Positions 1-6,628 of a stretch of 14,371 nucleotides of DNA are shown here, piece by piece (positions within the stretch are counted from its first letter, which is position 1; every line of letters begins with the position of its first letter). The DNA lies in assembly GCA_017304125.1 (NCBI GenBank), contig JAFKLV010000257.1, positions 1 through 14,371 on the forward strand. Reading direction: 5' to 3'. The notes beneath the pieces were generated by a model, which ran no database searches, was not told the origin of the DNA, and saw only the letters and a list, made by a program, of their open reading frames with translations. The position numbers and the translations under genes are program-made. The DNA is from Sphingomonadales bacterium (GTDB lineage Bacteria; Pseudomonadota; Alphaproteobacteria; Sphingomonadales; Sphingomonadaceae).

Positions 1-185
1 TTGTTGTTGCGACGATCGTCGCGACGGCCACCACGGCCACCGTCACGACCGCCACGGCCGCGATCGCCGCCGCCGCCGCCACGCCCGCCGCGGGCACCGC
101 GACCGCGCGGCGCCTCACCGGCGCCCGCGCCACCCTCAGGGGCAGCTGCGACGGCCTGGACCTCGGTGTTGTTCTCGTCAGCCAT
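1..185 (-). CDS. rpsE: 30S ribosomal protein S5, N-terminal part (partial)
   Basis: Start of the S5 gene, cut by the left edge; 61 complete codons are visible from the ATG at 183-185. S5 is a small-subunit protein important for decoding accuracy and mRNA helicase activity. The visible part does not yet reach the conserved S5 core. Residues 1-28 are acidic and Ala-rich (begins MADENNTEVQ) and residues 29-61 are almost only Gly, Arg and Asp with repeated RGG/GGR units, ending in RRDDRRNN. Identification therefore rests on gene order (rplR-rpsE in the spc set), the 3-base gap after rplR, and memory that sphingomonad S5 proteins carry such an extension. The sequence alone would not identify it. 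The core domain lies outside the window, so its integrity cannot be judged. Confidence 0.82.
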   Translation of the reverse strand, partial: MADENNTEVQAVAAAPEGGAGAGEAPRGRGARGGRGGGGGDRGRGGRDGGRGGRRDDRRNN

Positions 186-188
186 GTC

Positions 189-539
189 TTAGAACTCCAG
201 TCCGGCTTCGCGCGCGGCTTCCGCCAGCGCCTTCACCCGGCCGTGAAACAGGAACCCGCCACGGTCGAACACGACCTGCGTGACGCCGGCGGCCTTGGCT
301 GCTTCCGCAACGCGCTTGCCGACCTCGGTGGCAGCCGCGACGGTCGCGGTCTTGCCCTCGTGGTTGGCCAGCGTCGAAGCCGAAGCCAGCGTGCGGCCCG
401 CCTCGTCGTCGATCACCTGGGCATAGATATGCTTGCCCGAGCGATGCACCGACAGGCGCGGACGAGTGCCAGCGCGCGCGCGAAGCGCCGTGCGATTGCG
501 GCGACGCCGCTTCTCGAAAAGCGAAAGGCCCTTGGTCAC
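189..539 (-). CDS. rplR: 50S ribosomal protein L18
   Basis: 116 residues, close to the usual 117. L18 binds 5S rRNA with L5 and helps dock it in the central protuberance of the 50S subunit. The Arg-rich N-terminus (FEKRRRRNRTALRAR, about residues 8-22), the RPRLSVHRSGKHIYAQVIDD segment and the C-terminal VVFDRGGFLFHGRVKALAEA block are typical L18. The start is GTG at 537-539, overlapping the rplF stop by four bases (GTGA), with a purine-rich GGAAGGGAAGAAG stretch just upstream acting as ribosome binding site. The overlap implies translational coupling to rplF. Nothing is missing or odd. Confidence 0.97.
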   Translation of the reverse strand: MTKGLSLFEKRRRRNRTALRARAGTRPRLSVHRSGKHIYAQVIDDEAGRTLASASTLANHEGKTATVAAATEVGKRVAEAAKAAGVTQVVFDRGGFLFHGRVKALAEAAREAGLEF

Positions 540-1069
540 TTCTTCTTCCCTTCCTTACGGAAGATATATTCGCCGTCGTACTTGATGCCCTTGCCCTTGT
601 ACGGCTCAGGCTTACGCCAGCGGCGGATCTCAGCGGCGAGCTGGCCGACCTTCTGCTTGTCGGCGCCCGAAATCTCCACCGTCGTGTTGTCCGGGGTCTT
701 GACCTCAAGACCTTCCGGCACGTCGATGTCGACGTCGTGGCTGTAGCCGAGCTGCAGCTTCAGCTTCCGCCCCTGCGCGTTGGCACGATAGCCGACGCCG
801 GTGATCAGCAGCTTCTTGGTGAAGCCCTCGGTCACGCCGGTGACGAGGTTCTGCACCAGCGTGCGCTGCATGCCCCAGAAGGCACGGGCGCGCTTGGGCG
901 CGGTCGCCGGCGGCACCGAAATGCCGTCCGCCTGGACGTCATAGCTGATGTCGTCGGCGAGCTTGAGCGACAGGGTACCCTTGGGGCCCTTCACGCTCAG
1001 CATGCCTTCGCTGATGTTCGCGGTCACGCCCGAGGGGATCGCGACCGGCTTTTTGCCGATGCGGCTCAT
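536..1069 (-). CDS. rplF: 50S ribosomal protein L6
   Basis: 177 residues, the same length as in E. coli. L6 binds 23S rRNA near the sarcin-ricin loop and the factor-binding site. It begins MSRIGKKPVAIPSGV and carries two related domains; the C-terminal signature RRWRKPEPYKGKGIKY (about residues 149-164) is diagnostic. The ATG at 1067-1069 overlaps the rpsH stop as TGATG, with GAGGTG upstream inside rpsH as Shine-Dalgarno. The stop overlaps the GTG of rplR. The context is the standard rpsH-rplF-rplR order of the spc set. Confidence 0.98.
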   Translation of the reverse strand: MSRIGKKPVAIPSGVTANISEGMLSVKGPKGTLSLKLADDISYDVQADGISVPPATAPKRARAFWGMQRTLVQNLVTGVTEGFTKKLLITGVGYRANAQGRKLKLQLGYSHDVDIDVPEGLEVKTPDNTTVEISGADKQKVGQLAAEIRRWRKPEPYKGKGIKYDGEYIFRKEGKKK

Positions 1070-1464
1070 CAGAACACCTCCGCCAGCACTTCGCCACCGA
1101 CATTCTGCTCGCGCGCTTCCGCGTCCGAGAGAACGCCACGCGGCGTCGAGACGATCGTGATGCCCAGGCCGTTCATCACGCGCGGCAGGTCCTGCGACCC
1201 GCTGTAGATGCGGCGGCCGGGCTTCGAGACGCGCGCGACGTGCTTGATCGCCGGCTGGCCTTCGAAATACTTGAGCTCGATACGGACGCCCTTCACGGGG
1301 CCCATGTCTTCCTCGCTATAGCCACGGATGTAGCCTTCGCGCTGAAGCACGTCGAGCACGCGGGTCCGCAGCTTCGACGCCGGCGACACGACGCTGTCCT
1401 TGCGCGCGCGCTGGCCGTTGCGGATGCGGGTGAGCAGGTCACCCAGGGGATCGGTCACTGCCAT
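1069..1464 (-). CDS. rpsH: 30S ribosomal protein S8
   Basis: 131 residues. S8 binds the central domain of 16S rRNA and is an early assembly protein; in E. coli it also represses the spc operon by binding mRNA near rplE. Begins MAVTDPLGDLLTRIRNGQ and ends with the S8 signature STPRGVLSDAEAREQNVGGE (about residues 106-125). ATG at 1462-1464; AAGGAT overlapping the rpsN stop codon serves as ribosome binding site, 12 bases separating the genes. Whether the autogenous S8 control exists here cannot be read from the sequence without a structure search around rplE. Confidence 0.98.
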   Translation of the reverse strand: MAVTDPLGDLLTRIRNGQRARKDSVVSPASKLRTRVLDVLQREGYIRGYSEEDMGPVKGVRIELKYFEGQPAIKHVARVSKPGRRIYSGSQDLPRVMNGLGITIVSTPRGVLSDAEAREQNVGGEVLAEVF

Positions 1465-1476
1465 TGTTCGTGATCC

Positions 1477-1782
1477 TTACCAGCTCGACTTCGTGACGCC
1501 CGGAATCAGGCCCTTGTTGGCCAGTTCGCGGAGCTGCACGCGGCAGAGACGGAACTTGCGATAATAAGCGCGCGGACGACCGGTCACTTCGCAGCGGTTG
1601 CGCACCCGGGTCGGGTTCGCGTTGCGCGGAAGCTCGGCCATCTTCAGCCGCGCGATGAGACGATCGGTCTCTTCGAGCGACTTGTCGTTCGCCTTCGCCT
1701 TGAGCGCTGCATATTTGCCGGCATATTGCTTCACCAGCTTCTTGCGGCGCTCGTTCTTGTTAACGGAACTCAGTTTCGCCAT
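1477..1782 (-). CDS. rpsN: 30S ribosomal protein S14 (zinc-free type)
   Basis: 101 residues, the long form of S14 in the 3' major (head) domain of the 30S subunit. The zinc-binding CxxC pairs of the short form are absent: only two isolated cysteines, Cys63 and Cys80, lie in the conserved RNRCEVTGRPRAYYRKFRLC region. The N-terminus (MAKLSSVNKNERRKKLVKQY) and the C-terminus ending PGVTKSSW are typical. ATG at 1780-1782, 39 bases after the rplE stop, the widest gap in the distal spc genes. The zinc-free form fits its place in the main cluster, zinc-independent paralogues not being needed. Confidence 0.98.
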   Translation of the reverse strand: MAKLSSVNKNERRKKLVKQYAGKYAALKAKANDKSLEETDRLIARLKMAELPRNANPTRVRNRCEVTGRPRAYYRKFRLCRVQLRELANKGLIPGVTKSSW

Positions 1783-1821
1783 GGACTTAAGCTCTCTCGT
1801 TCAAATGCTTGATCAAGGCGC

Positions 1822-2406
1822 TCACGCAGCCTGCTTCACTTCGACCTGGACGTCCTGCGGGAACGGGAAGCCGAACAGACGAAGCAGCTCACGCGCTTCC
1901 TCGTCGGTCTTGGCCGTCGTCGCCACAATGATGTCCATGCCGCGCACCTTGTCGATGCGGTCATAGTTGATTTCCGGGAACACGATCTGCTCCTTCAGAC
2001 CGCAGGCGTAATTGCCACGGCCGTCGAAGCTCTTCGGGTTCAGCCCGCGGAAGTCGCGGACGCGCGGAAGTGCGATGGTGATGAAGCGGTCGAGGAATTC
2101 GTACATCCGCTCGCGACGCAGCGTCACCTTCACGCCGATCGGCATGCCTTCACGCAGCTTGAACTGCGCGATCGACTTCTTCGCCTTGGTGATCACCGGC
2201 TTCTGGCCCGCGATCAATTCCATCTCGGAAGCGGCCTGTTCGACGCGCTTCTTGTCCTGGGTCGCCTCGCCGACGCCCATGTTGATGACGATCTTGTCGA
2301 TGCGGGGAATCTCGAGCGCGTTCTTATAGCCGAACTTCTCGGTCATCGCCTTGGCGATCGTGTCGTCATACAGCTTCTTGAGACGCGCGGTGTAAGCGTC
2401 AGCCAT
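1822..2406 (-). CDS. rplE: 50S ribosomal protein L5
   Basis: 194 residues, longer than the 179 of E. coli because of an N-terminal lead (MADAYTARLKKLYDDTIAKA) and about nine residues after the usual C-terminal FPF (PQDVQVEVKQAA). L5 binds 5S rRNA and contacts P-site tRNA and the B1b bridge. Core blocks are clear: PRIDKIVINMGVGEA (about 34-48), the GQKPVITKAKKSIAQFKLRE region (about 68-87) and PRVRDFRGLNPKSFDGRGNY. ATG at 2404-2406 overlaps the rplX stop by eight bases (ATGGCTGA), so it is probably translated by reinitiation or coupling. Confidence 0.98.
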   Translation of the reverse strand: MADAYTARLKKLYDDTIAKAMTEKFGYKNALEIPRIDKIVINMGVGEATQDKKRVEQAASEMELIAGQKPVITKAKKSIAQFKLREGMPIGVKVTLRRERMYEFLDRFITIALPRVRDFRGLNPKSFDGRGNYACGLKEQIVFPEINYDRIDKVRGMDIIVATTAKTDEEARELLRLFGFPFPQDVQVEVKQAA

Positions 2407-2716
2407 CGATCTTCTCCCCGGACTTGACGGCCACGCGGACCTTCTTGCCGTCCTTCACCTCGAACCGAACGCGCGTCGGCTTGCCCTCGGCGGTGACGTG
2501 CGCCACCTTCGAGATGTGCAGCGGCGCTTCGGTGCGCTCCAGGCCACCCTGCGGGTTCGCCTGGCTCGGCTTGCGGTGACGGGTGGCGACGTTGACGCCC
2601 TCCACGACGACCTTGCCGTCCTTCGGCATGGCCAGGGTGACGGTCCCGGTCTTGCCCTTGTCCTTGCCGGACAGGACGATCACGCGGTCACCCTTCTTGA
2701 TCTTCGCGGCGGCCAT
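2399..2716 (-). CDS. rplX: 50S ribosomal protein L24
   Basis: 105 residues. L24 is one of the two assembly-initiator proteins of the 50S subunit and sits near the exit of the peptide tunnel. A KOW motif is visible at about residues 5-32 (KIKKGDRVIVLSGKDKGKTG), followed by VEGVNVATRHRKPSQANPQG. The chosen ATG at 2714-2716 overlaps the rplN stop as TAATG; a longer reading frame to 3025 exists but would run through rplN in another frame. The 3' end overlaps rplE by eight bases. Confidence 0.98.
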   Translation of the reverse strand: MAAAKIKKGDRVIVLSGKDKGKTGTVTLAMPKDGKVVVEGVNVATRHRKPSQANPQGGLERTEAPLHISKVAHVTAEGKPTRVRFEVKDGKKVRVAVKSGEKIDG

Positions 2717-3084
2717 TACAACACCTCCGGCGCAAGGCTGATGATCTTCATGTGCTTCTTGGCGCGCAGCTCGCGAACCACCGGGCCAAAGATACGGGTG
2801 CCGATCGGCTCCTCGTTCTTGTTGACCAGCACGGCCGCGTTCGAGTCGAAGCGGATCACCGAGCCATCGGCGCGGCGGATATCCTTCGCCGTGCGCACGA
2901 TGACAGCGCGATGTACGTCGCCCTTCTTCACCTTGCCGCGCGGCTGCGCTTCCTTGATCGACACCACGATGATGTCGCCAACGCTGGCCGTGCGGCGCTT
3001 CGAGCCGCCCAGCACCTTGATGCACTGCACCCGCTTCGCGCCGCTGTTGTCAGCGACGTCGAGATTGGACTGCATCTGGATCAT
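2716..3084 (-). CDS. rplN: 50S ribosomal protein L14
   Basis: 122 residues, normal length. L14 sits at the subunit interface (bridges B5/B8) and is the docking site of the silencing factor RsfS. Begins MIQMQSNLDVADNSGAKRVQ, with the signature RRADGSVIRFDSNAAVLVN (about 70-88) and the C-terminus ELRAKKHMKIISLAPEVL. ATG at 3082-3084, preceded by GGAAGGAAT as ribosome binding site. In E. coli this is the first gene of the separate spc operon; here it follows rpsQ by 83 bases that contain two hairpins (see separate entry). Confidence 0.98.
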   Translation of the reverse strand: MIQMQSNLDVADNSGAKRVQCIKVLGGSKRRTASVGDIIVVSIKEAQPRGKVKKGDVHRAVIVRTAKDIRRADGSVIRFDSNAAVLVNKNEEPIGTRIFGPVVRELRAKKHMKIISLAPEVL

Positions 3085-3106
3085 TGATCCGATTCCTTCC
3101 GTTCAT

Positions 3107-3160
3107 GGCGCCGGATACCGACCCGGCGCCGCCTTCAAACTTGTCCCCCGCTCACGCGGG
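3107..3160 (-). promoter_or_regulatory. Two hairpins between rpsQ and rplN
   Basis: The 83-base gap holds two inverted repeats. In transcript order the first is CCCGC-GTGA-GCGGG (3147-3160, 5-bp stem, 4-base loop) about 8 bases after the rpsQ stop; the second is GGCGCCGG-8-CCGGCGCC (3107-3130, perfect 8-bp stem). Neither is followed by a T tract, so they do not look like simple terminators. They could be pausing, processing or regulatory structures. I see no convincing -35/-10 pair here, although this is the position of the spc promoter in E. coli. Confidence 0.6.
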
Positions 3161-3167
3161 TGAACGA

Positions 3168-3449
3168 TTACGCAGTCGGCTCGTCGATCACGACCTCGGC
3201 CGGGGTCGCGCGGGCGTTAACCCGATCGAGCACCTTCCAGGTCTTGAGCTTGGAGATCGGCTTGGTCTCTTCGATCCGCACCGTTTCGCCGGCCTTATAC
3301 TCGTTCGCCTCGTCATGGGCGTGATACTTCTTCGAGCGGCGGATGATCTTGCCGTAGAGCGGGTGCTTGACCTTGCGCTCCACATTGACGACCACCGTCT
3401 TCTCGCCCTTGTCCGAGACGATCACCCCGGTCAGCACGCGCTTCGGCAT
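3168..3449 (-). CDS. rpsQ: 30S ribosomal protein S17
   Basis: 93 residues, longer than the 84 of E. coli through a C-terminal tail rich in Ala, Glu and Val (ATPAEVVIDEPTA). S17 is a primary 16S rRNA binder in the 5' domain. Begins MPKRVLTGVIVSDKGEKTVV; the VKHPLYGKIIRRSKKYHAHD block (about 28-47) and GETVRIEETKPISKLKTWKV (about 53-72) are characteristic of the OB-fold. ATG at 3447-3449, 14 bases after rpmC, with AGAGGA upstream. Last gene of the S10 set. Confidence 0.98.
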   Translation of the reverse strand: MPKRVLTGVIVSDKGEKTVVVNVERKVKHPLYGKIIRRSKKYHAHDEANEYKAGETVRIEETKPISKLKTWKVLDRVNARATPAEVVIDEPTA

Positions 3450-3463
3450 GTCTTCTCGTCCTC

Positions 3464-3664
3464 TTACTTGGCCGCTGCGGCGCGCTGCGCCTGCAGGGTC
3501 TTGATGCGGGCGATGTCCTTGCGGACCTCGCGAACGCGGCTCGGCTTCTCGAGCTGGTTGGTCGCCGCCTGGAAGCGCAGGTTGAACTGCTCGCGCTTCA
3601 GCTGGCCCAGCGATTCGCCGAGCTGGTCGTCGGTCTGCCCGATTAAATCAGTCTTCTTAGCCAT
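3464..3664 (-). CDS. rpmC: 50S ribosomal protein L29
   Basis: 66 residues, a two-helix protein at the peptide tunnel exit, where it forms part of the docking platform for SRP and trigger factor with L23. The sequence LGQLKREQFNLRFQAATNQL (about 19-38) and the downstream VREVRKDIARIKTLQAQRA are the L29 signature. ATG at 3662-3664 lies one base after the rplP stop (TGAGATG), with GGAGG just upstream. Lacks anything unusual apart from a short Ala-rich C-terminus. Confidence 0.97.
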   Translation of the reverse strand: MAKKTDLIGQTDDQLGESLGQLKREQFNLRFQAATNQLEKPSRVREVRKDIARIKTLQAQRAAAAK

Positions 3665-3665
3665 C

Positions 3666-4100
3666 TCACTCGCCTCCGAGGTGCGACGTGTCGCCGAGAC
3701 GCGCCACGACCTTGGTCTTGATCGGGAGCTTCATCGCCGCGCGTTCAAACGCTTCGGCGGCAAGCGGACCCGGAACACCGTCCAGCTCGAACAGGATACG
3801 ACCCGGCTTGACCCGCGCCGCCCAGAATTCGGGCGAACCCTTACCCGAGCCCATGCGGACTTCGGCAGGCTTCGACGAAACCGGCACGTCGGGGAAAATG
3901 CGGATCCACAAACGCCCCTGGCGCTTGATGTGACGCGTGATCGCGCGGCGAGCCGCCTCGATCTGACGCGCGGTGATCCGCTCCGGCTCCATCGCCTTCA
4001 GGCCATAGGCCCCGAAGTTGAGCGCGGTGCCGCCCTTGGCGTCGCCGTGGATACGGCCCTTGAACGCCTTGCGGAATTTGGTGCGCTTCGGTTGCAGCAC
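3666..4100 (-). CDS. rplP: 50S ribosomal protein L16
   Basis: 144 residues (136 in E. coli). L16 organises the A-site tRNA region of the 50S subunit. Begins MLQPKRTKFRKAFKGRIHG; conserved blocks are RITARQIEAARRAITRHIKR (about 40-59) and VRMGSGKGSPEFWAARVKPG (about 81-100). The start is GTG at 4098-4100, and the codons GTG-CTG-CAA give the canonical MLQP start. An AAGGAG Shine-Dalgarno overlaps the rpsC stop codon, 12 bases separating the genes, which fixes this start despite the non-ATG codon. Confidence 0.98.
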   Translation of the reverse strand: MLQPKRTKFRKAFKGRIHGDAKGGTALNFGAYGLKAMEPERITARQIEAARRAITRHIKRQGRLWIRIFPDVPVSSKPAEVRMGSGKGSPEFWAARVKPGRILFELDGVPGPLAAEAFERAAMKLPIKTKVVARLGDTSHLGGE

Positions 4101-4112
4101 GTCTCTTACTCC

Positions 4113-4820
4113 TTAGCGGCGATCGTCGCGCGCGGGGCGCACGCCGGAGGTCTGAGCCTCCATCATCAGCCGGTCAGTGGCCATCGGATCGTGGCCGAGG
4201 ATCTCACCCTTGAAGATCCAGACCTTGACGCCGCACACGCCATAAGCGGTGTGGGCTTCGGCCTCGGCATAATCCATGTTCGCGCGGAGCGTGTGCAGCG
4301 GCACGCGACCCTCACGATAGCTCTCGGTGCGCGCGATCTCGGCGCCGCCAAGGCGGCCGCCGCACTGCACGCGGATGCCGTCGGCACCCAGACGCATCGC
4401 CGACTGCACCGCGCGCTTCATCGCGCGGCGGAAGGCGATACGGCGCTCGAGCTGGTCGGCAATGCCCTGCGCAACGAGCTTGGCATCGACTTCCGGCTTG
4501 CGGATCTCGACGATGTTCAGCGACACGTCCGAGCTGGTCATCGCGCCGAGCGTCCTGCGCAGCTTCTCGATGTCCGAGCCCTTCTTGCCGATGATCACGC
4601 CCGGGCGCGCGGCATAGATGGAGATGCGGCACAGCTTGGCCGGGCGCTCGATGACCACCTTCGAGATCGCGGCCTGCGGCAGCGTCTTGAGGATGTACTT
4701 ACGGATCTTCAGATCCTCCAGCAGGAGGCGTCCGTAATCATCGCCCTCGGCATACCAGCGGCTGTCCCAGGTGCGGTTGATCTGCAGGCGCAGACCGATC
4801 GGGTTGCTCTTGTGACCCAT
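4113..4820 (-). CDS. rpsC: 30S ribosomal protein S3
   Basis: 235 residues. S3 lines the mRNA entry tunnel and takes part in mRNA unwinding. Begins MGHKSNPIGLRLQINRTWDS; a KH domain is visible with its GxxG loop at residues 78-81 (VIIGKKGSDIEKL). The C-terminal domain carries MGADGIRVQCGGRLGGAEIA-like sequence (here RLGADGIRVQCGGRLGG) and GVKVWIFKGEILG, both standard. ATG at 4818-4820 overlaps the rplV stop as TAATG. The tail after the core is short and Arg/Asp rich (RPARDDRR). Confidence 0.98.
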   Translation of the reverse strand: MGHKSNPIGLRLQINRTWDSRWYAEGDDYGRLLLEDLKIRKYILKTLPQAAISKVVIERPAKLCRISIYAARPGVIIGKKGSDIEKLRRTLGAMTSSDVSLNIVEIRKPEVDAKLVAQGIADQLERRIAFRRAMKRAVQSAMRLGADGIRVQCGGRLGGAEIARTESYREGRVPLHTLRANMDYAEAEAHTAYGVCGVKVWIFKGEILGHDPMATDRLMMEAQTSGVRPARDDRR

Positions 4821-5197
4821 TAGGCTTCTTCCTGCTCGCGCACGACGATCCGCAGCCGCGAGAACGGCTTCAGGATGCGGGTGGACTTGCCGCGGCCGCG
4901 CGTCGCGAACCGCTTCATGGTGATCGACTTGCCGACCGACGCCTCGGCAACGACGAGCGCGTCGACGTCGAGGTTGTGGTTGTTCTCGGCATTGGCGATC
5001 GCGGAGGCGAGCACCTTGCGCGCGTCGACCGCCATCGCCTTCTTGGAGAAGGCGAGGATGTTCATCGCGTCGCCGACCTTGCGGCCGCGGATCAGGCCCG
5101 CAACCAGGTTCAGCTTCTGCGCCGAACCACGGATCTGCGTGCCGACCGAGAGCGCTTCCTTCTCGCCGACCTTACGGGGGGACTGAGGCTTGCTCAT
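4820..5197 (-). CDS. rplV: 50S ribosomal protein L22
   Basis: 125 residues (110 in E. coli; the extra length is an N-terminal MSKPQSPRKVGEKEALS lead and a short acidic tail). L22 has a long beta-hairpin that lines the peptide exit tunnel next to L4; here it spans about residues 87-112, with TMKRFATRGRGKSTRILKPF. The core GSAQKLNLVAGLIRGRKV (about 24-41) and SAIANAENNHNLDVDAL are characteristic. ATG at 5195-5197 overlaps the rpsS stop as TGATG. The hairpin appears intact, with no deletion of the type linked to macrolide resistance. Confidence 0.98.
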   Translation of the reverse strand: MSKPQSPRKVGEKEALSVGTQIRGSAQKLNLVAGLIRGRKVGDAMNILAFSKKAMAVDARKVLASAIANAENNHNLDVDALVVAEASVGKSITMKRFATRGRGKSTRILKPFSRLRIVVREQEEA

Positions 5198-5475
5198 CAG
5201 CGCTTGCCCTTCTTGTCAGCCGCGTGGCCCGGGAAATACCGGGTCGGCGCGAACTCGCCGAGCTTCATGCCGACCATGTCCTCGTTGACCGAGACGGGCA
5301 CGAACTTGCGGCCATTGTAAACGTTGAACGTCAGCCCAACGAACGTCGGCAGGATCGTCGAACGACGCGACCAGGTCTTGATCGGGCCGGAACGCGGGCC
5401 GGCGTCCTGCGCGGCCTCTGCCTTCTTGAGCAGGTGCAGGTCCACGAACGGACCCTTCCAGACGGAACGCGCCAT
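5197..5475 (-). CDS. rpsS: 30S ribosomal protein S19
   Basis: 92 residues, the standard length. S19 lies in the 30S head with S13 and contacts the A-site finger and tRNA. Begins MARSVWKGPFVDLHLLKKAE and contains the family signature GHKLGEFAPTR-like block, here GMKLGEFAPTRYFPGHAADK (about 69-88). ATG at 5473-5475 overlaps the rplB stop as TAATG and the gene in turn overlaps rplV, so rplB-rpsS-rplV-rpsC is translated as a coupled chain. Confidence 0.98.
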   Translation of the reverse strand: MARSVWKGPFVDLHLLKKAEAAQDAGPRSGPIKTWSRRSTILPTFVGLTFNVYNGRKFVPVSVNEDMVGMKLGEFAPTRYFPGHAADKKGKR

Positions 5476-6308
5476 TACTTCTTCCTCGCGTGACGGCTGC
5501 GGATAATCATCTTATCGGTCGCCTTGTTGTGGCGCGTGCGGGCGCCCTTCGTCGGCTTGCCCCACGGAGTGACCGGGTGACGGCCGCCCGAGGTACGGCC
5601 TTCGCCGCCGCCGTGCGGGTGGTCGACCGGGTTCTTCGCGACACCACGGGTCAGCGGGCGCTTGCCCATCCAGCGGGTACGACCGGCCTTGGCGAAGTTC
5701 TGGTTCGCGTTGTCGGGGTTCGACACCGCGCCCACCGTCGCCATGCAGTCCGAGCGGATATAGCGCTGCTCGCCCGAGTTCAGGCGAACGATCACCATGC
5801 CCTTGTCGCGGCCGACGACCTGCACGTAAGTGCCGGCCGAACGCGCGATCTGACCGCCCTTGCCCGGCTTCATCTCCACATTGTGGACGATGGTGCCGAC
5901 CGGCATCTGGCCCAGCTCCATCGCGTTGCCCGGCTTCACGTCGGTCTTCTTGCCGGCGACGACCTTGTCGCCAACGCCCAGACGCTGCGGCGCGATGATG
6001 TAAGCCTGCTCGCCGTCCGCATAGGTCACCAGTGCGATGAACGCGGTGCGGTTGGGGTCATATTCCAGCCGCTCGACGGTGCCGTCGACGTCCCACTTGC
6101 GGCGCTTGAAATCGATGAAACGATAGCGCTGCTTGTGGCCGCCGGCAATGCCGCGCGACGTGACATGGCCCTTGTTGTTGCGGCCGCCGGTCTTGGTCTT
6201 GCCCTCGGTGAGAGCCTTGACCGGACGCCCCTTGTAGAGCGCCGAACGGTCGACCAGGATGAGGCCACGACGGGCCGGGCTGGTCGGGTTGTAATGCTTG
6301 AGTGCCAT
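5475..6308 (-). CDS. rplB: 50S ribosomal protein L2
   Basis: 277 residues. L2 is needed for subunit association and for a functional peptidyl-transferase centre. Begins MALKHYNPTSPARRGLILVD; the C-terminal signature NPVDHPHGGGEGRTSGGRHP is at about residues 226-245, with the conserved histidine at 230 (His229 of E. coli, shifted by one). The region GGRNNKGHVTSRGIAGGHKQ (41-60) is also canonical. ATG at 6306-6308 overlaps the rplW stop as TAATG. Confidence 0.99.
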   Translation of the reverse strand: MALKHYNPTSPARRGLILVDRSALYKGRPVKALTEGKTKTGGRNNKGHVTSRGIAGGHKQRYRFIDFKRRKWDVDGTVERLEYDPNRTAFIALVTYADGEQAYIIAPQRLGVGDKVVAGKKTDVKPGNAMELGQMPVGTIVHNVEMKPGKGGQIARSAGTYVQVVGRDKGMVIVRLNSGEQRYIRSDCMATVGAVSNPDNANQNFAKAGRTRWMGKRPLTRGVAKNPVDHPHGGGEGRTSGGRHPVTPWGKPTKGARTRHNKATDKMIIRSRHARKK

Positions 6309-6628
6309 TACGCCTTGGCCCCCTCGGTCACGTCGATCGACTGCCCGTCCTTGAGCGTGACGATCGCCTTCTTCATGTCGGACCGCTGATAGGGAGCACC
6401 CTTCCAGCGCTTGGTCTTGCCCTTCTGGACGATCGTGTTCACGTTCACGACGCTGACGTCGAAGATCGCTTCCACGGCCGCCTTGATCTCCGGCTTGGAG
6501 GCGTCACGCGCCACCTTGAACACGACTGCGTTCTGCTCGGAGAGAAGGGTAGCCTTCTCGGTGATGTGCGGCGCGACGATCACGTCATAGTGACGATTGT
6601 CGATCGCCTTGGTCGGCTTCTTAGCCAT
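6308..6628 (-). CDS. rplW: 50S ribosomal protein L23
   Basis: 106 residues. L23 sits at the peptide tunnel exit and is the main contact for trigger factor and SRP. The block DVIVAPHITEKATLLSEQNA (about 15-34) and FDVSVVNVNTIVQKGKTKRW (about 56-75) identify it. ATG at 6626-6628 overlaps the rplD stop by eight bases (ATGGCTAA), the same arrangement as rplX/rplE. The N-terminus (MAKKPTKAIDNRH) is slightly longer than in E. coli. Confidence 0.98.
   Translation of the reverse strand: MAKKPTKAIDNRHYDVIVAPHITEKATLLSEQNAVVFKVARDASKPEIKAAVEAIFDVSVVNVNTIVQKGKTKRWKGAPYQRSDMKKAIVTLKDGQSIDVTEGAKA

Noticed and set aside
1..192. Pro/Arg-rich plus-strand frame at the left edge, or a tandem DNA repeat
   Set aside because: It is the reverse of the Gly/Arg codons of the S5 extension. 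The repeats are explained by coding for RGG-type residues and show no fixed DNA unit.
3084..4823. A 579-residue open frame on the plus strand opposite rpsQ-rpsC
   Set aside because: Shadow of five well-identified ribosomal genes; composition is that of reversed ribosomal codons, with no family features.
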